Below the pieces are notes generated by a model. That model saw nothing but the letters and a program-made list of their open reading frames with translations, ran no database searches and was not told where the DNA came from. From the NCBI RefSeq assembly GCF_002754375.1, contig NZ_PEFF01000001.1, forward strand, positions 3,613,501 to 3,677,500: a stretch of 64,000 nt of DNA. The letters run 5' to 3'. The position numbers were made by a program, and so were the translations under genes. This document shows, in pieces, positions 44,950 through 54,075 of this stretch (within the stretch, counting starts at the first letter, position 1; each line of letters opens with the position of its first letter). This DNA comes from Variovorax sp. 54 (GTDB lineage Bacteria > Pseudomonadota > Gammaproteobacteria > Burkholderiales > Burkholderiaceae_C).

Positions 44950-45939
44950 ATGATTCCGCTTTCGATCCTCGACCTTTCCCCGATCACCGAAGGCAGCGAT
45001 GCCGCGCAGTCGTTCCGCAACTCGCTGTCGCTGGCGCAGCACGGCGAGGCGCTGGGCTACACGCGCTACTGGCTGGCCGAGCACCACGGCATGCCGGGCA
45101 TCGCGAGCGCGGCCACGGCTGTGCTGCTGTCGTATGTGGGCGCGGGCACCTCCAGCATCCGCATCGGTGCCGGCGGCGTGATGCTGCCCAACCACTCGCC
45201 ACTGGTGATCGCCGAGCAGTTCGGCACGCTGGAGTCGCTGTACCCGGGGCGCGTCGACCTCGGCCTGGGCCGCGCGCCCGGCTCCGACCAGCGCACCGCG
45301 CGCGCCCTGCGACGCAACCTGGAGTCGGACGCCGACCAGTTCCCGCAGGACGTGATGGAGCTCATGGACTTCATGTCGAAGAACCCGCAGCAGGCCGTGC
45401 GCGCCGTGCCCGGCGCGGGGCTCGAGGTGCCGGTGTGGATTCTGGGTTCGAGCACCTTCGGCGCGCAGCTCGCGGCGCACCTGGGCCTGCCGTACGCCTT
45501 TGCCTCGCACTTCGCGCCGCAGCAGATCATGCAGGCCATCCAGATCTACCGCGAGACCTTCAAGCCCTCGGCGCAACTGCAGAAGCCGTACGTGATGCTG
45601 GGCTTCAACGTGTTCGCGGCCGACACGGACGCCGAAGCCGAGTTCCGCGCCACCTCGTGGCAGCAGGCCTTCGTGAACCTGCGCAGCGGCCGTCCCGGCC
45701 GGCTGCCGCCGCCGGTCGAGAATTACCGCCAGAAGGTCGGCCCGGCCGAGAACGCACTGCTCGACTCGGTGTTGTCGTGCTCCGCGGTGGGCTCGGTCGA
45801 GACCGTGAAGCAAGGCGTGGAAGCGTTCGTGGCGCGCACCGGCGCCGACGAACTCATGATCACCTCGCAGGTGTTCGACCACGCCGCCCGGCTGCGCTCG
45901 TACGAGCTGCTCGCCGAAGCCTTCGGCCAGAAGAAGTAA
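44950..45939 (+). CDS. LLM-class flavin-dependent oxidoreductase
   Basis: A 329-residue luciferase-like monooxygenase: [85 protein letters not shown]. This is the YhbW/MsnO8-type bacterial LLM group, which uses reduced flavin. The ATG at 44950 is the best start. It is convergent with an acyl-CoA ligase, 9 bp between stops. Substrate unknown. Confidence 0.88.
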   Translation: MIPLSILDLSPITEGSDAAQSFRNSLSLAQHGEALGYTRYWLAEHHGMPGIASAATAVLLSYVGAGTSSIRIGAGGVMLPNHSPLVIAEQFGTLESLYPGRVDLGLGRAPGSDQRTARALRRNLESDADQFPQDVMELMDFMSKNPQQAVRAVPGAGLEVPVWILGSSTFGAQLAAHLGLPYAFASHFAPQQIMQAIQIYRETFKPSAQLQKPYVMLGFNVFAADTDAEAEFRATSWQQAFVNLRSGRPGRLPPPVENYRQKVGPAENALLDSVLSCSAVGSVETVKQGVEAFVARTGADELMITSQVFDHAARLRSYELLAEAFGQKK

Positions 45940-45948
45940 GAAGTCGTC

Positions 45949-47667
45949 CTAGGCCCGCTTGCGGGCTTCCTCGTCCACGAGGTCTTTCTTCGAGAGCTTG
46001 CCCACGGCGGTCTTGGGCAGCTCGGCGCGGATCTCGAGCGCGCCGATCATCTCGTGCTTGCCCAGGCGGTTCTTCAGGAAGGTCTTGAGCGTGTCGAGCG
46101 TGAGCTCGTCCGCGCCGTCCTTGAGCTTCACGAAGGCTTTGGGCGACTGGCCGCGGTACTCGTCGGGCACGCCGATCACGCAGACCTCGGCCACCGACGG
46201 GTGTTCGTACACCGCCTCTTCGAGCACGCGCGGGTACACGTTGTAGCCGCCGCACAGCAGCATGTCCTTGGTGCGGTCGACGATGTAGAGGTAGCCGTCG
46301 GCGTCCATCTTCGCGACGTCGCCGCTGCGGAAGTAGCCGTCGGCCGTCATCGACTCGGCGGTGGCCTTCAGGTTGTTCCAGTAGCCCTTCATGACGTTCG
46401 GGCCCTGCACGCACAGCTCGCCGGGTTCGCCGAACGCGGTCACGTCTTTCGTCGGGTCGTCCAGGCTCACGAGCTTGATGCGCACGCGCGGCAACGGCAT
46501 GCCGCACGAGCCCGCCTTGCGCACGCCGCGCGCGGGCGTGAAGGTGCCCACGGGCGAGGTCTCGGTCATGCCCCAGCCTTCGTTGAGATGGCAGCCGGTG
46601 AGTTCGAAGAAGCGCTGCTCCACCTCCACCGGCAGCGGCGCGCCGCCCGAGCCGCAGAACTTCAGCGAGCGCAGGTCCATCTCCTTGGCCTTGGGGTGGG
46701 AAAGGATGGCGGTGTACATGGTCGGCACGCCGGGGAAGACGCTGATCTTGCTGGCCGCGAGTTCGTTCATCACCGCATCGACATCGAAGCGCGTGTGCAG
46801 CACCAGCGCCGCGCCCAGGCGCACGCCCAGCAGCATCGCGGCGCTGAGCGCGAAGATGTGGAACAGCGGCAGCACGACCAGGAAGCGCTCCTTGCCTTCG
46901 TCGAGGATGGGCGGCTCGCCGCGCGTCGATTCGTAGTACTGCGCCGAGGCCGAACTCAGGTTGGCATGCGTGAGCATCGCGCCCTTGGGCAGGCCGGTGG
47001 TGCCGCCGGTGTACTGCAGCACGACGATCTCTTCGGCCAGGTCGCCGAGCGGGTAGGTCTGGTGCGTGCCTTCGCTTTTGAGCAGGTCGGTGAAGCGCAC
47101 GTGGCGCGCGTCCGTCGGCACGGACGCGACCTGGCCCGCGGCCTGCAGTTGGGCCTGCACCTTGTCGCCCGCCGCGCCGTAGTCGCCGAGGCTGCCGACC
47201 ACCAGCGTCTTCAGGCGCGAGCTGTCGAGCAGGCGTGCCATCAGCGGGTAGAGGTTCACGAGGTCGAGCGTGACGAGGATGTCGGTGCGGCTGTCCTCGA
47301 TCTTGTGGGCCAGCACGCGCTCGGCGTCGAGCGGCGAATAGTTCACCACCGTGCCGCCGGCTTTCAGCACGGCGAAGAAGGCGATGGGGTAGTGCGGCGT
47401 GTTCGGCAGGTACAGGCCGACATGCACGCCCGGCTTCACGCCCAGGTCCTGCAAGCCCTTGGCGGCGCGGTCGACCGCATCGCCGAGCTGGCGGTAGCTG
47501 AGCGACTGGCCCATGAACTCGACGGCCGAATGGTCGGGCCAGCGCGCGACCGCTTCATCGAGCATCTGCTGCACAGGCTTGACGGGCAGGTCGGCGTCCC
47601 AGCGCATGCCGGGCGGGTAGTTGCGCGTCCAGGGGGTGGGGTCGCCAGAGGGGGAAGGGGTCGCCAT
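45949..47667 (-). CDS. Long-chain fatty-acid-CoA ligase-type AMP-forming enzyme
   Basis: A 572-residue ANL-superfamily ligase: P-loop [14 protein letters not shown]5-like [10 protein letters not shown]7 [35 protein letters not shown], and the C-terminal catalytic Lys in [14 protein letters not shown]. It activates a carboxylic acid to acyl-AMP and then acyl-CoA. Length and motif set fit FadD-like enzymes; a second such gene is at 54076. The start at 47667 faces mnmA divergently, 144 bp away. The substrate chain length cannot be fixed by eye. Confidence 0.88.
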   Translation of the reverse strand: MATPSPSGDPTPWTRNYPPGMRWDADLPVKPVQQMLDEAVARWPDHSAVEFMGQSLSYRQLGDAVDRAAKGLQDLGVKPGVHVGLYLPNTPHYPIAFFAVLKAGGTVVNYSPLDAERVLAHKIEDSRTDILVTLDLVNLYPLMARLLDSSRLKTLVVGSLGDYGAAGDKVQAQLQAAGQVASVPTDARHVRFTDLLKSEGTHQTYPLGDLAEEIVVLQYTGGTTGLPKGAMLTHANLSSASAQYYESTRGEPPILDEGKERFLVVLPLFHIFALSAAMLLGVRLGAALVLHTRFDVDAVMNELAASKISVFPGVPTMYTAILSHPKAKEMDLRSLKFCGSGGAPLPVEVEQRFFELTGCHLNEGWGMTETSPVGTFTPARGVRKAGSCGMPLPRVRIKLVSLDDPTKDVTAFGEPGELCVQGPNVMKGYWNNLKATAESMTADGYFRSGDVAKMDADGYLYIVDRTKDMLLCGGYNVYPRVLEEAVYEHPSVAEVCVIGVPDEYRGQSPKAFVKLKDGADELTLDTLKTFLKNRLGKHEMIGALEIRAELPKTAVGKLSKKDLVDEEARKRA

Positions 47668-47811
47668 GCGTGTGTCTCCGCTGTGTTTCGGGTCACTGTA
47701 GCGCCGGCCTTTCGCATCGTGGAGTGCGGGCTGACAAGCCGGCGACACGGGTTTTCCCGATTTCCCACACGCCGGATGCCCCTGTCGCCGGGCTGGGACA
47801 ATGGCGGGCTT

Positions 47812-48912
47812 ATGGCAAAACAACGGATCGTGGTCGGGCTGAGCGGCGGGGTGGACTCCGCGGTCACCGCGCACCTGCTCAAGCAGCAGGGGCACGAGGT
47901 GGTCGGCATCTTCATGAAGAACTGGGAAGACGACGACGACAGCGAGTACTGCTCGTCGAACATCGACTTCATCGACGCTGCCAGCGTGGCCGACGTGCTG
48001 GGCATCGAGATCGAGCACGTCAACTTTGCCGCCGACTACAAGGACCGCGTGTTCGCCGAGTTCCTGCGCGAGTACAAGGCCGGCCGCACGCCCAACCCCG
48101 ACGTGCTGTGCAACGCCGAGATCAAGTTCAAGGCCTTCCTCGACCACGCCATGCGGCTGGGCGCCGAGAAGATCGCCACCGGCCACTACGCCCGCGTGCG
48201 CCTGAACGAGGCCACGGGCCGGCACGAGCTGCTCAAGGGGCTCGACAACTCGAAGGACCAGAGCTACTTCCTGCACCGCCTGAACCAGGCGCAGCTGTCG
48301 AAGACGCTGTTCCCGGTCGGCGAGCTGCACAAGACCGAGGTGCGCCGCATCGCCGAAGAAGTCGGCCTGCCCAATGCGAAGAAGAAGGATTCGACCGGCA
48401 TCTGCTTCATCGGCGAGCGGCCGTTCCGCGACTTCCTGAACCGCTACATCTCGAAAGAGCCGGGCCCGATCAAGGACGACCGCGGCCGCAAGCTGGGCGA
48501 GCACCAGGGCCTGAGCTTCTACACGCTGGGCCAGCGCCAGGGGCTGGGCATCGGCGGCGTGAAGGAGAAGGGCGCACAGCGCGGCGCGGGCGACCATTCG
48601 CCCTGGTTCGTCGCGCGCAAGGACGTCGAGAAGAACACGCTGTGGGTGGTGCAGGGGCACGACCATCCGTGGCTGCTGTCGACCGAGTTGAAGGCAGACG
48701 ACGCGAGCTGGGTGGCGGGTGACGCACCCGCTGCGGGCACCTACGGTTCGAAGGCGCGCTACCGGCAGGCCGATGCGGCCTGCGAGATGGGCGGCGGCGC
48801 CAACGGCGCGTTCAGCCTGCGCTTCGGTGCGCCGCAATGGGCGGTCACGCCGGGGCAGTCGGCCGTGCTGTACGACGGCGAACGCTGCCTCGGGGGCGGC
48901 GTCATCGTCTGA
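47812..48912 (+). CDS. mnmA: tRNA-specific 2-thiouridylase
   Basis: A 366-residue enzyme that thiolates U34 of tRNA Lys, Glu and Gln. PP-loop SGGVDS at 11-16, the catalytic Cys100 in [12 protein letters not shown] and the persulfide Cys198 in [10 protein letters not shown] are all present. C-terminal beta-barrel RYRQADAAC...[28 protein letters not shown]. The ATG at 47812 fits the family start. It converges with a Nudix gene (16 bp between stops). Confidence 0.95.
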   Translation: MAKQRIVVGLSGGVDSAVTAHLLKQQGHEVVGIFMKNWEDDDDSEYCSSNIDFIDAASVADVLGIEIEHVNFAADYKDRVFAEFLREYKAGRTPNPDVLCNAEIKFKAFLDHAMRLGAEKIATGHYARVRLNEATGRHELLKGLDNSKDQSYFLHRLNQAQLSKTLFPVGELHKTEVRRIAEEVGLPNAKKKDSTGICFIGERPFRDFLNRYISKEPGPIKDDRGRKLGEHQGLSFYTLGQRQGLGIGGVKEKGAQRGAGDHSPWFVARKDVEKNTLWVVQGHDHPWLLSTELKADDASWVAGDAPAAGTYGSKARYRQADAACEMGGGANGAFSLRFGAPQWAVTPGQSAVLYDGERCLGGGVIV

Positions 48913-48928
48913 GCCTTGCGGCTGCTGA

Positions 48929-49402
48929 TCAGCGCGGCTGCCGCACGCCGTCTTCGGTGTGAATCAGCGTGAGCGGGTGGCGCTTGCCGGCGAGGTAGTC
49001 GTCGATGCAGCGCAGCAGCAGCGGGCTGCGATGGCGCGCCACGCTGGCGCGGATCTCGTCCACGGTCATCCACAGCGTGCGCACGATGCCTTCGTCGAGC
49101 GCGCGACCCTCTTCGCGTGCGCCCAGTTCGCCGGTGAAGGCAAAGCGCATGTAGGTCACGTCGGGCTGCTCGGCCGAGCGCGCCATGTAGACGCCGAGCA
49201 GCGCGGTCGGCGTGAAGGCGTGGGCCGTTTCCTCGAGCGTCTCGCGGATGCAGCCGTCCTCGGGCGACTCGCCGGGGTCGAGGTGGCCGGCGGGGTTGTT
49301 GAGCTTCAGGCCGTCGTCGGTCTGCTCTTCGACGAGCAGGAAGCGGCCGTCTTGCTCGATCACCGCGGCCACGGTGACATTGGGTTTCCAGCGTGTGGGC
49401 AT
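48929..49402 (-). CDS. Nudix hydrolase (NudJ-like)
   Basis: A 157-residue Nudix protein with the box GHLDPGESPEDGCIRETLEETA at about 39-60 (G-x5-E-x7-R-E-x2-E-E form). The N-terminus VTVAAVIEQDGRFLLVEEQTDDGLKLNNPAGH and location next to mnmA match E. coli NudJ (thiamine pyrophosphate phosphatase, found beside mnmA). It hydrolyses a nucleoside or thiamine diphosphate; the exact substrate is inferred from resemblance. Confidence 0.82.
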   Translation of the reverse strand: MPTRWKPNVTVAAVIEQDGRFLLVEEQTDDGLKLNNPAGHLDPGESPEDGCIRETLEETAHAFTPTALLGVYMARSAEQPDVTYMRFAFTGELGAREEGRALDEGIVRTLWMTVDEIRASVARHRSPLLLRCIDDYLAGKRHPLTLIHTEDGVRQPR

Positions 49403-49467
49403 CGTGGGCGCGAGTCTATCGGCTATCGGCCGATCGCTGCACGACAGGCGCCGCGGCCCGGAGCGCT

Positions 49468-50181
49468 TCAGCGCAGGGTCGTGACCGCCTGCGTGTCGAC
49501 TTCGATGGTTTCGAGCCGGTAGCCGAGGCCGTAGACCGCCAGCAACAGGAAACCGTTCGCGGGGCGCAGCTCGAGCTTGGTGCGCAGGCGCGACACATGG
49601 GTGTCGAGCGAGCGCGACAGGGCTTCGACGCCCAGGCCCCAGACCGCTTCATGCAGGTGCTCGCGCGACAGCAGGCGCCCGAGGTTCTGGAACAGGAAGA
49701 GCGCGAGTTCGTATTCGCGGTTTTTCAGCTCGACCAGCGCGCCGTGGACCCGGATGGTGCGCGAGGGCGGAAAGAAGTGGTACGGGCCGAACACCAGTTC
49801 GGGCTCGTGCCGTGCGGGGTAGGAGCGGCGCAGCAGCGCGTTGATGCGGGCCTGGAGCTCGGTCGCGCGCAGCGGCTTGGCCATGAAATCGTCGGCACCG
49901 ACATTGAGGCCCTCGACCAGGTCGGTGTCGTCGTGGCACTCGGTCACGAACAGGATGGGCATCCGGCTCTTGTAGTCCTGGCGGATCGTCCGCACGACGT
50001 CGGGGCCCTTCATGTCGGGCAGGCGCCAGTCGAGCACCAGCATGTCGAAGGTCTCGCGGCGCATCGCATGGAGCAGCGCCTTGCCTCCAGGATAGGTGTG
50101 GCACTCGTGGCCGAGGCTCGCCATGGTTTGGTTGATCAACTGAAGCTGGTCCGGCTCAGTGTCGAGTACTGCAATTCGCAT
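49468..50181 (-). CDS. OmpR-family response regulator, no kinase nearby
   Basis: A 237-residue two-domain regulator. The receiver (1-115) has MRIAVLDTEPDQLQL, phospho-acceptor Asp51 in MLVLDWRLPDMKGPD and the switch Lys in DDFMAKPLRATEL. The winged-helix output domain (about 140-230) reads LKNREYELALFLFQNLGRLLSREHLHEAVWG and SRSLDTHVSRLRTKLE. The acidic pocket is reduced to Asp7 and Glu9, with Thr8 between. The ATG at 50181 follows AAGGGAAT. No histidine kinase gene is adjacent. It is transcribed away from the AT-rich region that holds the AATTGA array. Confidence 0.9.
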   Translation of the reverse strand: MRIAVLDTEPDQLQLINQTMASLGHECHTYPGGKALLHAMRRETFDMLVLDWRLPDMKGPDVVRTIRQDYKSRMPILFVTECHDDTDLVEGLNVGADDFMAKPLRATELQARINALLRRSYPARHEPELVFGPYHFFPPSRTIRVHGALVELKNREYELALFLFQNLGRLLSREHLHEAVWGLGVEALSRSLDTHVSRLRTKLELRPANGFLLLAVYGLGYRLETIEVDTQAVTTLR

Positions 50182-50290
50182 TCCATTCCCTTGTTCCGCC
50201 CTGTGCGAACCTCTATGTGTCCGCAATATGAATCGAAGTGTATCTATCTGCGTCAGGGATTTTTGATGCGAATTGCCACTAATTCACTCA

Positions 50291-50449
50291 AATTGATTTG
50301 ATCGATGTGATTCAATGGCTAATTGATGGTAATTGAGCTCAATTGATTGCATTTCAGAAGTGCGGCTCGTTCGGGCGGTATGCGGGTTTCAACCCATGGC
50401 GCCCGCGTGCTTCCGGAATCGCATCGATGCGCAATTTGCTATCAATTGA
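50291..50449. repeat. AATTGA direct-repeat array in an AT-rich gap
   Basis: AATTGA occurs at 50291, 50321, 50331, 50341 and 50444. Four of the five lie on one face of the helix (spacings 30, 10, 10). The copies at 50341 and 50444 form the palindrome TCAATTGA. The stretch 50230-50460 is far more AT-rich than the rest of the window. It lies between the response-regulator start and pntAA and could hold their control sites. No gene is seen in the 400-bp gap. Confidence 0.65.
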
Positions 50450-50582
50450 ATAGCTGAAAGATCAATGCAGATGGGCGTTGGGCGGCAATGTGCATACGGC
50501 ATCTTGGCGACAGTGAACGCTTGTAATCTTGCTGTAAGCTCTGCCCGCATTCCGTGCTGCCCCTTCCCCTGAGGAGAACTCT

Positions 50583-51725
50583 ATGTTGATAGGCGTGCCT
50601 GCCGAGACAGCGGCTGGCGAAACCCGAGTGGCTGTGACACCTGAAACGGTGAAGAAACTGGTCGCTTCCGGGCACATCGTTCGTGTTCAGTCGGGAGCCG
50701 GCGTTGCAGCCAGCGTTACCGATGCGGCTTACCAGACGGCAGGCGCCGAGATCACCGATGCGGCCGGCGCGTTCTCCGCCGACATGGTGCTCAAGGTGCG
50801 CACGCCCAGCGACGCCGAAGCGGCACAGCTGAAGGCCGGTGCGGTCGTCATCGGCATGCTCAATCCTTTCGACGCGGCCGGCCTGCAACGCCTGGCCGCC
50901 GCGGGCGTCACCGGCTTCGCCCTCGAAGCCGCGCCGCGCACCACGCGTGCCCAGAGCATGGACGTGCTCAGCTCGCAGGCCAACATCGCGGGCTACAAGG
51001 CCGTGATGATCGCGGCCGACAAGTACCAGCGCTTCTTCCCGATGCTCATGACCGCCGCCGGCACCGTGAAGGCCGCGCGCCTCGTCATCCTGGGCGTTGG
51101 CGTGGCCGGCCTGCAGGCGATTGCCACGGCCAAGCGCCTGGGCGCCGTCATTGAAGCGTCGGACGTGCGTCCGAGCGTCAAGGAACAGATCGAATCGCTG
51201 GGCGGCAAGTTCATCGAGGTGTCCTACGACACCGATGAAGAGAAAGAGGCTGCGGTCGGTGTCGGCGGCTACGCCAAGCCGATGCCCCCGAGCTGGCTCG
51301 CACGCCAGCAGATCGAGGTCGCCAAGCGCGTCGCGCTGGCCGACGTGGTCATCAGCACCGCGCTCATTCCGGGCCGCGCTGCGCCCACCCTCATCACCGA
51401 GGACATGGTCAAGTCGATGAAGCCGGGCTCGGTTATCGTCGACATCGCGGCCGGCAAGGGCCCAGTCAATCCCGATGGTGGCGTGGGCGGCAACTGCCCG
51501 CTGTCGGAGGCCGACAAGACCGTGGTCAAGCATGGCGTGACCATCGTGGGCGAAACCAACCTGGCGGCGCTGGTGGCGGCCGACGCGTCGGCGCTCTATG
51601 CGCGCAACGTGCTCGACTTTTTGAAGCTTGTCGTCACGAAGGAAGGCGCGCTCAAGATCGACCTCGAGGACGACATCGTCGCCGCCTGCCGCGTCACGCA
51701 GGACGGCCAGGTCACGCGCAAGTAA
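50583..51725 (+). CDS. pntAA: NAD(P) transhydrogenase subunit alpha, part 1
   Basis: A 380-residue soluble domain I. N-terminal [46 protein letters not shown], and NAD-binding [20 protein letters not shown] at about 170. It binds NAD(H) and hands hydride to domain III of PntB. In this organism alpha is split into two genes, as in Rhodospirillum. GAGGAG lies 7 bp before the ATG. The next gene is panD rather than the second alpha part. Confidence 0.93.
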   Translation: MLIGVPAETAAGETRVAVTPETVKKLVASGHIVRVQSGAGVAASVTDAAYQTAGAEITDAAGAFSADMVLKVRTPSDAEAAQLKAGAVVIGMLNPFDAAGLQRLAAAGVTGFALEAAPRTTRAQSMDVLSSQANIAGYKAVMIAADKYQRFFPMLMTAAGTVKAARLVILGVGVAGLQAIATAKRLGAVIEASDVRPSVKEQIESLGGKFIEVSYDTDEEKEAAVGVGGYAKPMPPSWLARQQIEVAKRVALADVVISTALIPGRAAPTLITEDMVKSMKPGSVIVDIAAGKGPVNPDGGVGGNCPLSEADKTVVKHGVTIVGETNLAALVAADASALYARNVLDFLKLVVTKEGALKIDLEDDIVAACRVTQDGQVTRK

Positions 51726-51744
51726 GAAGAGCAGGCTGCCTTTC

Positions 51745-52107
51745 ATGAATCGCACCATGCTCCGCGCGAAGCTGCATCGCGCCACCGTGACCGAAGCCGA
51801 CCTGCACTACGAAGGCTCGTGCGGCATCGACGAAGACCTGCTCGACGCGGCCGACATGCGCGAGTACGAAAAGATCGAGCTGTACAACGTCAACAACGGC
51901 GAGCGCTTCTCGACCTACATCATCAAGGCGGCGCGCGGATCGGGCGCCATCTCGCTCAACGGCGCGGCGGCGCGCAAGGCGCATGTGGGCGACCTGCTCA
52001 TCATCTGCACCTACGCCCCCATGACCGAGGCCGAAGCCGCGGACTACAAGCCCAAGGTGGTGCTGCTTGGCGATGCCAACCGCATCAACGAAGTCAAGAA
52101 GCTCTGA
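51745..52107 (+). CDS. panD: Aspartate 1-decarboxylase
   Basis: A 120-residue proenzyme that self-cleaves at Gly24-Ser25 (YEGSCGID) to form the pyruvoyl cofactor. Lys9 and Tyr58-type residues ([19 protein letters not shown]) are present. It produces beta-alanine for pantothenate and CoA. It starts 19 bp after pntAA and lies 43 bp before pntAB, so it is inserted inside a transhydrogenase operon. No GC or codon shift is visible. Confidence 0.93.
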   Translation: MNRTMLRAKLHRATVTEADLHYEGSCGIDEDLLDAADMREYEKIELYNVNNGERFSTYIIKAARGSGAISLNGAAARKAHVGDLLIICTYAPMTEAEAADYKPKVVLLGDANRINEVKKL

Positions 52108-52150
52108 CAGAGCCCTGGACCAAGAGACCGAATGAGGAGAAGAAAACACC

Positions 52151-52480
52151 ATGGAAATCGTTTCGCACACCGTCATCAATCTGACCATCTTCGTGCTGGC
52201 CATCTATGTCGGCTACCACGTGGTCTGGACCGTCACGCCCGCGCTGCACACGCCGCTCATGGCCGTGACCAACGCCATCTCGGCCATCGTGATCGTGGGC
52301 GCCATGCTGGCCGCCGCGCTCACCACCACGCCGCTGGGCAAGACCATGGGCGTGCTCGCCGTGGCGCTGGCCGCGGTGAACGTCTTCGGCGGCTTCCTGG
52401 TCACGCGCCGGATGCTCGAGATGTTCAAGAAGAAAGACAAGAAGGCCGCCCCCAAGGCTGTTGAGGGAGCCGCCAAGTGA
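52151..52480 (+). CDS. pntAB: NAD(P) transhydrogenase subunit alpha, part 2
   Basis: A 109-residue membrane part with three to four helices: VINLTIFVLAIYVGYHVVW, ISAIVIVGAMLAAAL and MGVLAVALAAVNVFGGFLVTRRMLEMF, then a Lys/Ala-rich tail. It is the small membrane domain of the proton-translocating transhydrogenase. GAGGAGAAG precedes the ATG. Its stop overlaps the pntB start (GTGA). Confidence 0.9.
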   Translation: MEIVSHTVINLTIFVLAIYVGYHVVWTVTPALHTPLMAVTNAISAIVIVGAMLAAALTTTPLGKTMGVLAVALAAVNVFGGFLVTRRMLEMFKKKDKKAAPKAVEGAAK

Positions 52481-53976
52481 GCATGAACCTCGTCACGCTG
52501 CTGTACCTCGTTGCCAGTGTCTGCTTCATCCAGGCCCTGAAGGGCCTCTCGCATCCCACCACCTCGATCCGCGGCAACGTCTTCGGCATGACCGGCATGG
52601 CGATCGCCGTGCTGACCACCATCGCGCTGGTCCATGGACAGGCGCGCGCGCTCAACGTCGACTTCACCACCGGCATCGCCTGGGTGCTGGCCGCCGTCGT
52701 GGTCGGTGGCGGCCTGGGCGCCTTCATGGCCAACAAGGTCGAGATGACCAAGATGCCCGAGCTGGTCGCCTTCATGCACAGCATGATCGGCCTGGCCGCG
52801 GTGTTCATCGGCGTGGCCGCCGTGGCCGAGCCCTGGGCCTTCGGCATCACCGCCGCGCCCGTGGCGGCCGTCATCGGCGCGCGCACGCCCGACGGCGCCG
52901 TGCTCTTCGAGGGCTTCGTGCGCCACGGCATTCCTTACGGCAACCGGCTCGAGCTGTTCCTGGGCGCGGCCATCGGTGCCGTCACCTTCAGCGGCTCGGT
53001 CATCGCCTTCGGCAAGCTGTCGGGCAAGTACAAGTTCCGCCTGTTCCAGGGCGCGCCGGTGCAGTTCAAGGGCCAGCACATGCTGAACCTGGTGCTGGGC
53101 CTGGCGACCATCGCACTGGGTCTGGTGTTCGTGGCCACCGAAAGCTGGCCGGCGTTCTTCGCGATGCTGGCGCTGGCCTTCGTGATGGGCGTGCTCATCA
53201 TCATCCCGATCGGCGGCGCCGACATGCCGGTGGTGGTGTCGATGCTCAACAGCTACTCGGGCTGGGCGGCGGCCGGCATCGGCTTCAGCCTGAACAACGC
53301 GATGCTGATCGTGGCCGGTTCGCTGGTGGGCTCGTCGGGCGCGATCCTGAGCTACATCATGTGCAAGGCCATGAACCGCTCGTTCTTCAACGTGATCCTG
53401 GGCGGCTTCGGCGGCGAGGCGACCACGGCCACCAGCGGCGACAAGGAGCAGCGCCCGGTCAAGAGCGGCAGCGCGGACGACGCGGCCTACATGCTGTCCA
53501 ACGCCGAGACGGTGATCATCGTTCCGGGCTACGGCCTGGCCGTGGCGCGCGCCCAGCACGCCGTGAACGAACTGGCCGAGAAGCTCACGCACAAGGGCAT
53601 CAAGGTGAAGTACGCCATCCATCCCGTGGCCGGCCGCATGCCGGGCCATATGAACGTGCTGCTGGCCGAGGCCGAGGTGCCGTACGACCAGGTGTTCGAG
53701 ATGGAGGACATCAATGGCGAGTTCGCGCAGGCCGACGTGGCGATCATCCTGGGTGCCAACGACGTGGTGAACCCGGCCGCGCTCACCAAGGGCACACCGA
53801 TCTACGGCATGCCGATCCTGGAAGCCTACAAGGCCAAGACCGTCATCGTGAACAAGCGCTCCATGGCCGCCGGCTACGCGGGCTTGGACAACGAACTCTT
53901 CTACATGGACAAGACCATGATGGTCTTTGGCGATGCGAAAAAAGTAGTGGAAGATATGGGCAAGGCCATCGAATAG
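52477..53976 (+). CDS. pntB: NAD(P) transhydrogenase subunit beta
   Basis: A 499-residue protein with eight to nine helices (about 1-280) and a soluble domain III that binds NADP(H): IVPGYGLAVARAQHAVNELAEKL and GRMPGHMNVLLAEAEVPYD. The GTG at 52477 overlaps pntAB; ATG at 52483 is an alternative. It couples proton entry to NADPH formation. A terminator follows at 54014. Confidence 0.95.
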   Translation: MSMNLVTLLYLVASVCFIQALKGLSHPTTSIRGNVFGMTGMAIAVLTTIALVHGQARALNVDFTTGIAWVLAAVVVGGGLGAFMANKVEMTKMPELVAFMHSMIGLAAVFIGVAAVAEPWAFGITAAPVAAVIGARTPDGAVLFEGFVRHGIPYGNRLELFLGAAIGAVTFSGSVIAFGKLSGKYKFRLFQGAPVQFKGQHMLNLVLGLATIALGLVFVATESWPAFFAMLALAFVMGVLIIIPIGGADMPVVVSMLNSYSGWAAAGIGFSLNNAMLIVAGSLVGSSGAILSYIMCKAMNRSFFNVILGGFGGEATTATSGDKEQRPVKSGSADDAAYMLSNAETVIIVPGYGLAVARAQHAVNELAEKLTHKGIKVKYAIHPVAGRMPGHMNVLLAEAEVPYDQVFEMEDINGEFAQADVAIILGANDVVNPAALTKGTPIYGMPILEAYKAKTVIVNKRSMAAGYAGLDNELFYMDKTMMVFGDAKKVVEDMGKAIE

Positions 53977-54013
53977 GCCGAAGGTCCGCGCCCGCGTGCG
54001 GGCCCGATCGTCG

Positions 54014-54043
54014 CGGCGCCTCACGTGCGCCGTTTTCGTTTTT
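54014..54043 (+). terminator. Intrinsic terminator after pntB
   Basis: CGGCGC (54014-54019) pairs with GCGCCG (54027-54032) and is followed by TTTTCGTTTTT. It lies 38 bp past the stop and just ahead of the fadD gene. Confidence 0.75.
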
Positions 54044-54075
54044 AAAAACTCATCCGACTCCGAGGAGACACATCC

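Noticed and set aside
45953-45966. GCCCGCTTGCGGGC as a terminator between the convergent LLM and acyl-CoA ligase genes
   Set aside because: It lies within the ligase coding end, has a 2-base loop unless shortened, and no T run.
50500-50582. A sigma-70 promoter for pntAA from TTGGCG/TGTAAT-like hexamers
   Set aside because: Spacings of 12-14 or 23 bp do not fit; a promoter must exist in this area but I could not place it.
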